Positions 23,026 to 33,879 of a DNA stretch of 64,000 nt are shown here, in pieces. The notes beneath the pieces were generated by a model, which ran no database searches, was not told the origin of the DNA, and saw only the letters and a list, made by a program, of their open reading frames with translations. The translations under genes and the position numbers were made by a program. Position 1 is the stretch's first letter, and the number at the start of each line of letters is the position of its first letter. The stretch comes from Anthopleura xanthogrammica (lineage: Eukaryota; Cnidaria; Anthozoa; Actiniaria; Actiniidae). The stretch is from contig OZ025224.1 of the NCBI GenBank assembly GCA_964019055.1, positions 5,289,376 through 5,353,375 of the forward strand. Reading direction: 5' to 3'.

Positions 23026-23078
23026 CTGGACGATGCAGAAAACACATATACCAACTTAGTTCTTTTTTTTATATATTT

Positions 23079-23099
23079 TATTATTATCTTTATTATTAC

Positions 23100-23138
<39 letters not shown>

Positions 23139-23930
23139 AAACATTGACATTGACATTGAAATAATAGAGAGTGGCATGAGTATAAATTTTTAGCTAGTTT
23201 TTTTTTAGGTATTTTATTTCTTTATTTCTTTAATTTAATTCTATAATAGATACTATTAGGATTTATATATTATATATTAGATATGATTAAGATTTAAGAT
23301 AGATCAGTTTTGAATTTACCTATAAGATATAAGATATATTAGATACAAGATATAGGGCATAAGATATAAGGAATTAGATATTACACACTAGGTCTTTTTT
23401 TTTATAGATATTTACTTATTAACTTATATTATACGACGAGTTACTATTAGGTTTTATTCTACTTTCTACTATATTATTATTACTAGTCATTATTGAAATT
23501 ATTAAAATTATTATTATTATTAAAAAAAATTATTATTATAAAAATTATTATTATTATTATTATTATTATTAACATTATTATTATTGACATTTTATTTGAT
23601 TCTTTGAATTTTTTCATACAACTTTACGGGCTACTGGCGTAAGCTAGGTTGTGATTAATCAATGATTTTTTCCCTTTTTTCCCGGTCTTATTTCTTAATT
23701 CCATTTTGGTTCATCTTACTTAGTATAGGTATAGAATGTTTTAATGATCTCAGCGTTTTGGGTGATGATCCACTTTTTGCTTTTTATTATTATTATTATT
23801 ATTATTATTGTTATTATTATTATTATTGTTATTATTATTATTATTATTATTATTGTTGTTATTATTATTATTATTATTATTATTGTTATTATTATTATTA
23901 TTATTATTCATGATTATTATTATTATTCCA
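23079..23930. repeat. (TTA)n arrays and AT-rich filler, TM/tail intron of SRCR-C
   Basis: Several arrays separated by a ~350-bp stretch of AGATATAAGATAT-like low-complexity sequence. Confidence 0.88.
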
Positions 23931-24030
23931 CCCGTTATTGATATTTTTGCCCAAATAGTTAATTCTATTGTCATTACTGAATGCTAGTTTGGGAATGCAT
24001 CGTGATTTTTTACACTACAGCAATATTTAC

Positions 24031-24192
24031 CTTGTGTTTTATCAGAATCCTTGCTTTCCACGTTCCTCAGTTTAAAGTAATACCACAAGAAAGCACCAAC
24101 GATAACCATGATCAATATGACTATCAGGAATGAAAAGCCAGCCACAGCCCCATCATTGCTTCCAGTACCATCCATCATCGTCGCCTGAGCAA
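24031..24192 (-). CDS. SRCR-C exon: transmembrane segment
   Basis: [19 protein letters not shown] and one TM helix beginning [16 protein letters not shown]. The donor is intact. Confidence 0.72.
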
Positions 24193-24335
24193 CTAAAACC
24201 AAAGAAAAGTAAAATATGTGGCTTATGGTATATCTACTTTTTGATGCGAAGAATATTGCTCTACTGTTTAACCTTCATCAATACTACGAGTACCCTAATA
24301 ATGCATTAAATAACTACAATACTAATAGGATTTAC

Positions 24336-25206
24336 CTGCTGGTCTATCACAGATCACTCCAGCATCATAACCATGGTGATCATGTTTACTACCTCCCCAT
24401 CCACCGTGATCACACATCCCTAGTGACTCCTCTGTTCCATTGCATCTCACTCGAGAGAAGAACACTTTGCCAGGTTCTCCCCTAAACAGGCTGATGGCTG
24501 CTATGGCTCTGGATAACTTTAAAGGGGGACTAGTACGAAAATCGTTCAAAATTTAATTCGGCTGAAACTTTCCTAGAATAATCTCTAAGGGTCTAATAAA
24601 CACTGGTTAAAGTTTTTTCTTGATATTCCGAAGGGAAGTATTATATTTTTACGAATTTTTAAAGAAGTCAGTGACGTCATTTACTCAACACCATACATCG
24701 CTCTATACATTTCCCTGTATTTTGTGATCAAAATATTCGCTCGTTCCATACTCAATACTGAAAAAAGAGACTTAAAAATCAATTGTAATCACAATAAACG
24801 TCAGTAAAGTCTTTCAGCCAACCTTTGGGCTTTATAGAAATAAAATAAATCAAGAAGTTATTTACAAAGAAATGTATGGAGTGGTGTTTAGTGTTGAGTA
24901 AATGACGTCACAGACTCCGTTAAAGATTCGTAAAAATATAATACTTCCTATCGGAATATCAAGAAAAAAAATGATCTAGTATTTATTAGAGCCTTAAAGA
25001 TCATTCCAAGAAAGTTTCAGCCGAATTAAATTTTGAGCGATTTTCGTACTAGTCCCCCTTTAACATTCTGCAAACAACATGGGCGTCATGGATGTCCCAT
25101 TGATCACCATCGATGGTCCCAGTCTTGTTATTGACCTTGATCATCACACGGCCTTCATAACGTGAACTGCTGTTATCCATCTCTAAACTGACTTGCAAAT
25201 GACCTG
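24336..25206 (-). pseudogene. SRCR-C exon: SRCR7 split by a MITE
   Basis: Exon halves 25206-25064 and 24522-24336 total 330 nt, as in the other units, once the 537-bp element and one TTAA copy are removed. Read through the insertion, the frame hits TAG within the element's terminal repeat. Confidence 0.85.
24523..25059. mobile_element. 537-bp MITE with TTAA target duplication inside SRCR-C SRCR7
   Basis: Terminal inverted repeats begin AGGGGGACTAGTACGAAAAT and extend for about 60 bp. TTAA is on both sides, and the empty site (one TTAA) is seen in A, B and D. TTAA duplications are typical of piggyBac and Kolobok families; no transposase is present. Confidence 0.88.
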
Positions 25207-25285
25207 CTGAAGAAGTAAAATAAGCTTCAAACTATCAAAGTGTACATTTCAGTGATGTACAGTATCATATCGTAAATTAACTGAC

Positions 25286-25615
25286 CTTTATCAGAATAAC
25301 AAACCACACCAACATCATTTTTGTGGCTGCATGATGTAGTCTTGTCTAGTCCCTCGCGGTCACAGTCTACTGTGCTGTTTTCATGTCCTTTGCAGTTCAA
25401 GCCAGCAATCCATATTGGACCAGAACCTTCTGGAAATTTCTTATATGCTGTGATTGCTCCTTTATAACCCTTCATTCTACAGACTACGTTAGCATCGAGT
25501 ATGTCCCAACCTGCACTTCACACTGTACCCCATACGCCATGAAGTTTAACTTCGACACGGCCTTCATTATCAGCTGAACCTCCAATTAAACGAAGCTCTT
25601 CCTTTCCATCGTATT
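25286..25615 (-). pseudogene. SRCR-C exon: SRCR6 with nonsense codon
   Basis: Intact splice sites, but TGT to TGA at the Cys of WGTVC (25518-25520). The rest, from [18 protein letters not shown] on, is intact. Confidence 0.82.
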
Positions 25616-25843
25616 CTACACAATTTCAGGAAGAAGAAATTATTTTTGGTCAATATTTCTATTTTGTACATTTAGACCGCAGTGATAAATCGATCTAAAA
25701 TATGATTTTTTTCCCGCAAAATATTTAGTTCATTCCCCACAATGTACATAATATAGTGCCCAATCTTGATCAACAATGGAGAACGTTACGTATCGATTGC
25801 AAGGATTGATTGAATTGGAAAGTTACTATTTGAAAAGGCATAC

Positions 25844-26173
25844 CTGTGTCTGGTTTGCATACAATGCCTGCAACTTCGTTATTGTGGCACATGTCCACCT
25901 GTTTTACACTAACGATCTTACATTCGTCTGTAGAAGGTTTAGAGCCGTCACATCGCAGTGACAAAGACAAACTGGCCTTGGATTGTTGGCTCCATGAAGA
26001 AACAGTCACTGCCTCGTGATATCCCAACTTGTGGCAAATGACATGTGCTGCTTTCAAATCTAAGTTATCCATGCAAAGACTTCCCTTTTTGCCATAATAT
26101 TCAACCTCAAGTTTTCCAGCATAATCAGTTTCTCCTTCCTTGATTTGAAACTTCAATTTCAATTTTAATTTGT
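25844..26173 (-). CDS. SRCR-C exon: SRCR5
   Basis: [60 protein letters not shown]. The last residues KPDTG, one codon pair shorter than A and B, match D. Confidence 0.8.
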
Positions 26174-26330
26174 CTAGAAAAACAAGGTTCAAAATTGGTA
26201 ACATTCAAAAAGTATTTGACCTCTTGTACTTGCAATGAATTCATCAACGGATAGTATAGGTGGATGTACTGCATTGTTAACAATTTTCACTGGATGATGA
26301 TTAAATTTAGCTAAAATAAGCCTTTTTTAC

Positions 26331-26657
26331 CTTCAAAGCATACCACACCAGCACGTTGATCATCTGAACAAGGCTTGTTTTCCCAATTCCAAGTTGCGTT
26401 TTTGCAATCTTCAATAGTTGATTCGTTTCCCGAGCAGTCTAGATAATCCAGCCATACCCTATAATGGTTCCCTTTCCGTGTTGCCATAGCGACTGTTGCT
26501 TTCTGGTATCCTTTCATCCTGCATATTACATGTGCATCTTGTATATCCCAGTTGTTGGCACAAATAGATCTCCATATTCCATGGTAACGAACTTCTACTC
26601 GACGAATCGAGTTTGCGTCCTTGTTTTCCACCAGGCGAACTGCGATTTTTGCTTCAC
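26331..26657 (-). CDS. SRCR-C exon: SRCR4
   Basis: [57 protein letters not shown]. Six Cys, open. Confidence 0.8.
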
Positions 26658-26760
26658 CTTGGATTTAATAAAGGTAACGATATCACTATAAGGTTGAAAA
26701 AAGTAATGGAAAAATTGATTTATATCCCAGATATGTAAGGTAATCCCAATCTTTTATCAC

Positions 26761-27069
26761 CTTTTGGAAGACAAACGACACCAACATCATTTTTGTGAGT
26801 GCAGTTTGGTAAACTATAATCGGTAATTTGACATTCTGCCATGGACATCTCACATCCCTTACACGAAACCTCTTGCAGCCATATTGGCTGAGGTTTTCTT
26901 CCTACACCAAATTTCTTGTTTGTTATTGCTCTCTTATGGCCTAGAATTCTACAGATGACATTGGAATTTTCAATTGTCCAGCCATAATCACCACATACGG
27001 TACCCCAGTTGCCTTCGAGTTTGACTTCAATACGGCCCTCATTTGCATGAGCCCCACCAACAAGACGTA
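26761..27069 (-). CDS. SRCR-C exon: SRCR3
   Basis: [47 protein letters not shown]. The donor is the weak GTGATA, shared with E. Confidence 0.8.
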
Positions 27070-27101
27070 CTGCAAAAGAAAAAGCCTGTGTGACTACAAT
27101 A

Positions 27102-27103
<2 letters not shown>

Positions 27104-27135
<32 letters not shown>
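27104..27135. repeat. (TA)n microsatellite in SRCR2-SRCR3 intron of C
   Basis: About 15 TA units near the acceptor of SRCR3. Confidence 0.9.
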
Positions 27136-27137
<2 letters not shown>

Positions 27138-27258
27138 TGCCTTGTGTTAATGGCGTTCCTTATAATTTGGCGGAAAATTTGGCGCCAAAATACACGCGCC
27201 CGTCTCTGTCTAACTCTATAAGATGTGCGACTTTCAAAAATTGTAATGCTGAAATTAC

Positions 27259-27618
27259 CATTGTCTTTGAGACCGGAGCACACGATACCAACATCATTTT
27301 TGTGATCTTTGCAATTAGCATCGTTTAGTTGCACTGTATCATCCTCACAGCTTTGAAGAGATGTCTCTCCTCCTGCACATCGTACATTTGTTTTCCAAAC
27401 TTTGCCTTCTCCTTTTGCTTGATGCCAGAGTCCTACTGCTTTACTAAATCCAAGTTGTCTACATGCTACTGTGGTATCTTGGAAATCCCATGAATTCCTA
27501 GGCCAATTATGGCACACTGTTCCCCACCGGTTATTGTGATAGACCTGTAGAATACCTGCAGAGCCAAATCCTTCTGTACCTTGCTGCAGTCGTATCGTCG
27601 TATTTACCTTTGGTGTTC
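27259..27618 (-). CDS. SRCR-C exon: SRCR2, F-like version
   Basis: VCHNWPRNSWDFQDTTVAC, VWKTNVRCAGGETSLQSC, HKNDVGIVCS. 360 nt, as in F. The reading frame stays open through the 189-bp intron into SRCR3. Confidence 0.8.
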
Positions 27619-29351
27619 CTGTAATTATTGTACAAAACCCCTTATCAAATTTGGCTCACTATTGATCATTCTATTGTATTGATACCGAAAAAAAACTTGA
27701 CCAGTGAATTTAGTAAGGACGTTCGCGGGCATTGTTTCTGTGCATCCTTTCTGTGCGCAATTTAGTGATATCTGGCATTTTACCCTAAAAAAAAGTCGCA
27801 GTATTGTGCAAAAAAAGGTTCTTCTACCGAACTTGATGCATTGTTGTGCCCAGTCTCCGCGCATTATTCAAAATGGCGGCCAAATTTTCAAACTTTACCA
27901 CTTAATATCTCCGAAAGAAGAACGGTGACCCCTTTTTTTGTTTTTCTTAAAAAGAAATTATTATTAAGATCTGTAATATATATCAAAATGAAAAAATGAC
28001 ATCACATGGAAAAGAATGACAGCTAAAGTTCCAAAAACAATACCCCTTCACGAGATCGAAGCTGACGCATTTTGATGGCGACGCACGACTTCAAACCTTC
28101 ATAAATCTTGTGTTGGATCTTTTTTCATAATTATTTTCTTTTGTTCACGTCATATGGAAACTAATTTGTTACAAAAAAGTTTCATAAGATTGGAACTCTG
28201 TTAATTAAAGCGGCAAGCTGGAATAGAACGCGCGCTGTTTTCTTCGAAATAGTCGATTTTGCTCGAGTTGTAGCTCTGAATGAAGGCATTTTGGGGATAA
28301 TTCGGCATTTTTGAATTCTAAAAGCCACTATATACAATGTGTACTGCGAATCGACTCAACATAAAGCTCGCTATCTGCATGACTCTGTATTTGCCTTTCC
28401 AAATGCTATGGTCTTGATAGAGGCTTGAAAACGGGTCGCATCGAAAGATAAAAACAAACAAAAATTGTGTTTGACAGAAAGTAAGCATTCATGGTTCTGA
28501 CACCCCTTAGTTACGGTTGCTATGTCCCACAAGCTCAACAATGATCAGCTAGAATATCTCAGAATTTAAAGCTCTGATCTCGCAAAATTGAATATAAATC
28601 GTTTCTATTTCAAGTACTTGTTTGTACGCAGGCATAAATTATTTAAAATGTCGTCTCATCTGCGCTAAATTTCTAAAAAAACAAGTTATCGCGGACCTAA
28701 GCGGCCATCTTCAGATATAATTCCAGGAGGGGGGGATTCCACTTATTTTTTTGGGGGGCCAGGCCCCCCCCCAAATTGTGGTTTGGATAAATCATAAACT
28801 ATAAATCATAAATACTTTAAAGGCATTTGTATTTTGTATTTTGTAAAAAAAAAAAAAAAATTGTAGTGAAACAACATTTTAAATCATGGTTTCTATTGTT
28901 TACTGTCCTTTGAAAATAAAAGAAAATTGCCTTGTAAGTAATCCTGGTATTCTCTTTAGAGCAGATACTACTTATAACTGCTTGCGAGTTATCCTGCGTG
29001 TAGACCAGACTGGTTTGAGTCCGAGGTCCCGACAGGGAACGACAAGAAACCAATATACAGGACCAAAGGATTTATTTTCCTTTAGAAACTGAACTAGAAG
29101 CCGCTCTCGTCCGGGACTGAGCACATGCTCCCGACAGACCATAATACACTACAAATGTTCCACAGGGAACCCAAAACTATGGCAGGAGTTACACTACTGA
29201 TGTAGTTGTTGGTAGCACAATATTTTAAATCCACGGTGATTTGTTCACTATTGTCTGAGTCAGAACCATGAACTCACTGGCTTATCATATTTAATAAGAA
29301 GAAACAAGAAATCATGTGATGTTCATATTTGCATTTTATTATGTGACGTAC

Positions 29352-29681
29352 CTGTGTGGCTGGAACACACTACACCAATATCGTGGACGTGTGTATTACA
29401 AGCTGCTGAAGTACCACCCCAATTACCCTTTTTGCACTCTTCCAGTGATGTCTCCAGGCCTGTGCATCTCACGTTATTTAGTAATACTGTTCCCTTTCCT
29501 GTGCCGTATTTGAAAAACCCTACAGCTCTACTGTAACCAAGTTGTCTGCAAGCAACGAATGTATCCTGGATGTCCCAGTCATCGTTACATACTGTTCTCC
29601 ATGTACCGTTATGCTTGACTTGTATTATACCAAGAACACCCGATCCTGCTGTATTAGGCTGCAGACGAATAGTGGTTTTGC
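29352..29681 (-). CDS. SRCR-C exon: SRCR1
   Basis: [63 protein letters not shown]. The LLNNVRC segment matches plus-strand E and F rather than LLNWMEC of A and B. Confidence 0.8.
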
Positions 29682-29700
29682 CTGGAGAAAAAAGAATAGC

Positions 29701-30350
29701 GAATCACACGCGGATGTAATATACTATGTATCAGAATATGTAACAAGAATCACACGTGGATCTAATATACTATGTATCAGAATATGTAACAAGAATCACA
29801 CGTGGATGTAATATACTGTGTATCAGAATATGTAACAAGAATCATACGTGGATCTAATATACTATGTATCAGAATATGTAACAAGAATCACACTTGGATC
29901 TAATATACTATGTATCAGAATATGTAACAAGAATCACACGTGGATGTAATATACTATGTATCAGAATATGTAATAAGAATCACACGTGGATGTAATATAC
30001 TATGTATCAGAATATGTAACAAGAATCACACGTGGATCTAATATACTATGTATCAGAATATGTAACAAGAATCACACGTGCATGTAATATACTATGTATC
30101 AGAATATGTAACAAGAATCACACGTGGATCTAATATACTATGTATCAGAATATGTAACAAGAATCACACGTGGATCTAATATACTATGTATCAGAATATG
30201 TAACAAGAATCACACGTGGATCTAATATACTATGTATCAGAATATGTAACAAGAATCACACGCGGATGTAATATACTATGTATCAGAATATGTAACAAGA
30301 ATCACACTTGGATCTAATAATCTATGTATCAGAATATGTAACAAGAATCA
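29701..30350. repeat. 46-bp minisatellite 5' of SRCR-C SRCR1, ~14 copies
   Basis: Same unit and junctions as in A and B. Confidence 0.92.
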
Positions 30351-30769
30351 ATAAACACAATTTTTGCTGGCAACCAAATCCCAATGATAGGGATCGCAGT
30401 ATCACCGTCTGGAACGGGAAAACATTATTTGAGACCTAGGCTGATTTACACGGTTCAAATTTGCTGACAACTGTCGTATGCAAGCTGCTTACGTCACACG
30501 AATTGCTTCGTGTGAAATTAACCATACGACTTGCTCACAACTGTTGTGTACGAAAAGAAGGTAGATTTATACGAAGAAATTTGTGTTGTAAGCGTTGAGT
30601 GACAGTTGAGTGACAGTTGCAAGTAAAAGATGTATTTTGTGTAGATCGGCCTTTAGAGAGCTAACGCATCGACGACGAAACATGTTGACGATGAGGGAAT
30701 AATGACGTCGCGGTTAAAATACCCTTGGACGAGGAATTCACTTTCTGTAACAAGGTTAAACAGCTTTGT

Positions 30770-31260
30770 TTTCCACACCGGCGACTCAATAATGACATAT
30801 TTTAAAGCCTGAACGTAACCGAACAGGAACGAACACTGATTTAGGTAATATGCTATCCAAAAAAAGGTTAAAATACTTGTGAAATCTAAAAAAAAATTCC
30901 GTCTTTTTGAGCTTGAAATTGTCCGGAGAGAAGAAGGAAAGATAGGTGCCTAAGGTCCATGCAGATCAACCGCCGATCTTCACATGAGCCGTACATATTG
31001 AAAACAATGAATAAAAAGAAGGTCTTCTTTGGTATTATTAGGTTCGGTTCATGAAAAGATCGACGTTAGAACCTTGCCTATAAGATATTTGGATGAATTT
31101 AGTTCTTTGATAGATGCTGAAAAGCAAAATACAACCTGAAATTTTCGAGTTGAATTGGAAGTGACAATACTAAAGTCATTAGCAAACTTTTCCCCCACTT
31201 TTTTAAAGGAAAGATTTACTTACAACTTTGTAAAGACTTAGTTACCTTATTTTTATGACA
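30770..31260. repeat. Conserved inter-unit spacer, C copy
   Basis: Equivalent of 10470-10962. Confidence 0.6.
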
Positions 31261-31407
31261 ACGATCTTGATGCAAATTCGTGTCGAGATCATCACCGGAC
31301 CGCATGACAGCTGGTACAAAAAAAATTAGCGGCTACTTCAAAAAGTTTACTTTTTCGCTTTTTTTATATCAAAAAAAAAACCGAAATAAGCTTCCCTAAA
31401 TATTTAA

Positions 31408-31853
31408 GTGTTTTGGGTGTTGGGGTCCTTGTTTTTGGGGTCGAGTCTATGTTTTGGGTGTTGGGTCCTTGTTTGTGGTGTCGAGTCTTGGTTTTGGGTG
31501 TTGGGTCGTTGTCTTGGGTGTTGGGTCTTTTTTTTGGGTGTTGAGTATTTGTTTTGGGTGTTGGGTCTGTTTTTTGGGTGTTGGGTTATTGTTTTGGGCG
31601 TTGAGTCTTTGTTTTGGGTGTTGAGTCTTTCTTTTTGGGTGTTGGGTTTTTTTTTTGGTGTTGGATCCTTGTTTTAGGTGTTGGGTCTTTGTTTTGGGTG
31701 TTGGGTCTTTTTTGGGGGGGTTTTGGTGTTTGCTTTGGGTTTTGGGTCTTTGTTTTTGGTGTTGGGTGTTTTTTTTTGGGTGTTGGTCTTTGCTTTTGGT
31801 TTTGGGTCTTTGTTTTGGGTGTTATATTTGTTTTGGATGTTTGGTCTGTATTT
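31408..31853. repeat. 20-bp G/T-rich minisatellite between units C and D
   Basis: Same family, more degenerate. D itself lacks the array, and a leader exon lies beyond the equivalent flank instead. Confidence 0.92.
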
Positions 31854-32336
31854 TGATTGTGTGGATTTTTTTTTACACTCGAGTTTTTTTGTCATCTTTT
31901 GTCAACTATTCCATCAGCGCTCTTCGTAAAAACAAAGAAATCAAACATTTTTTAGGCGCCATCCAAACACAACAAACGGGTAATCTTGAGTTTTCAAGCA
32001 GAATAACAGTGGGACCGCCGCCAACACAACAATGTTAACAAGACATAATTACATAAGGTTTATAGACATATAAATCTTGCTTATTAATCTCCTTTATCAA
32101 TTTAGTTTTTCCTTTTTCCTTTATCCTTTAATGGCACCCTCCACGATTTTGTTGTTTGCTCGTTTTAACTAGGTAAAAAAATCCGTTGAAAAATAGACAA
32201 AGACAAAGTTTAATCGTGGAAAAATTATGTTTCGCCGTTCCGTATTATAAAAAAAAACTCGGAAAAAGCCGTGAAGATAAAACTCAACTGTGGATTTATA
32301 ACCACGTGCCACAGTGTGATGATTGCATCTGGTCTT

Positions 32337-32393
32337 CTATCTTCTTACTTCTAAGTACATGGACTCTTCACTCTCTTCCACATTCCTGGCGTT
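32337..32393 (-). CDS. SRCR-D exon 11: C-terminal tail with ITIM-like motif
   Basis: Phase-0 acceptor ending CATCAG, then [18 protein letters not shown] and stop. SMYLEV fits the ITIM pattern [SIVL]-x-Y-x-x-[IVL]. The same 18 residues occur in all four minus-strand units. Confidence 0.72.
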   Translation of the reverse strand, partial: NARNVEESEESMYLEVRR

Positions 32394-33215
32394 CTGATGA
32401 AAATGAAAATGTCTTCAAGTTAATATCATCATTTGTTACAGCAAACACAGATTTCTAGCTGGGTTCGAATAATCCATTTCATAAACCTCCCGAAAAACGT
32501 TAATTACATAAAGGAGACAATAGTCCCGTTCACAGTTCCCTGCGCCATTTTGAAAGGTAGCCAGGCCTTTGCATCGAAGCGAGACCAACGGTGAGCTTGC
32601 AATGATAGAGACATGTGAATAATTGTCCAACGAGTTAAAAAAGGTCTCTATAATTGCAAGCTTACCGTTCGTCTCGCTTCGATGCAAAGGCACGGTTACC
32701 TTTCAAGATGGCGCGTTGAACTGCTTGTGAATGGGACTATTCAGTATATATTGTATATACTTACCCTTCCATGGGTATTACGCACAACGCGGTCACTTTC
32801 CTGACTTGTGACATATCTATTTTGATTACCAACAGACGGTGGAGCCTGATAGTAATCTTCAGTGATGTTATCAGCTCTAGGACTGGCCTCTTGCCTTTCC
32901 AGCTGTGGTACTGGACGATGCAGAAAATATATATACCAGCTTAGTTCTTTTTTTTTTTTTTATATTTCATTATCTTTATTATTACTATTATTATTATTAT
33001 GATTATTATTATACTTTTAAAGTATTATTATCATTATTATTATTATTATTATTAAGCATATAACTTACATATAACTTTGTAAATAGTCATAGCAAAATTT
33101 TTATAGCATTTTTTGTAATTTTCATTTTTATTATTATTATTGGATGTGAAATAAAGATTATTAATTATTAATAAAAATAAATAAAATAAAAATAAAAAAA
33201 TTATTATTATTATTA

Positions 33216-33265
<50 letters not shown>

Positions 33266-33810
33266 TTACTATTATTATTATTATTAGTCTTTACAACTAC
33301 TGGAGGAATGGATGAAGAGTGTAAAAGATTCCACAGTAGACTGGCAGAACTAATCGCAGCAAAGAAAGGAGAGAACTATGCTACAACAATGTCTTGGATA
33401 AGATCCAAAGTCTCATTTGCGATACTACGATCAGCTCTACTCTGATTTAGAGGATCTAGAACAATTAGGAGAACTACAAATATTCAAGAAACAGACTTTG
33501 ATTTAGATAGATTTCGTGCTAAAATTTAGGTCCTGGAACTTTTTATATTAGTTTTTTTTCCCCCCATATATATAAGATTTTTATACATTTTCTATGATTT
33601 ATGTTATAGTCTTAGGATATATCCTCATGATTTATATATTTCCTTTTAATATTACATGTAAAAAGATATTTTTTAGTATTAATCCCTTTTTTTAGATTCT
33701 ATAAATCATTAGTATCTTTATTATTCTTCAAAATCACTGTTAATATTTTCGTGTCTTTTTTACTATTTTCATTATTATTGTGAAATAAAGTTTTTTATAA
33801 AAAAAAAAAA

Positions 33811-33879
<69 letters not shown>

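Larger units (their letters stand above)
22523..29681 (-). pseudogene. SRCR-C: seven-SRCR receptor unit with three disabling lesions
   Basis: Same exon plan: SRCR1 29681-29352, SRCR2 27618-27259, SRCR3 27069-26761, SRCR4 26657-26331, SRCR5 26173-25844, SRCR6 25615-25286, SRCR7 25206-24336 (interrupted), TM 24192-24031, tail-1 23025-22880, tail-2 22579-22523. Lesions: TGA replaces the first conserved Cys codon of SRCR6 at 25518-25520; a 537-bp TTAA-flanked MITE splits SRCR7 and puts a stop in frame; the donor after tail-1 is TT instead of GT (22878-22879). SRCR2 is 360 nt with a longer middle loop, like plus-strand unit F and unlike A, B and D (351 nt), so this part of C has a different history from its neighbours. 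Confidence 0.75.

Noticed and set aside
23750..23974. Poly-Asn, poly-Tyr or poly-Ile ORFs (also 14206-14454, 23662-23941)
   Set aside because: (TTA)n microsatellite translation.
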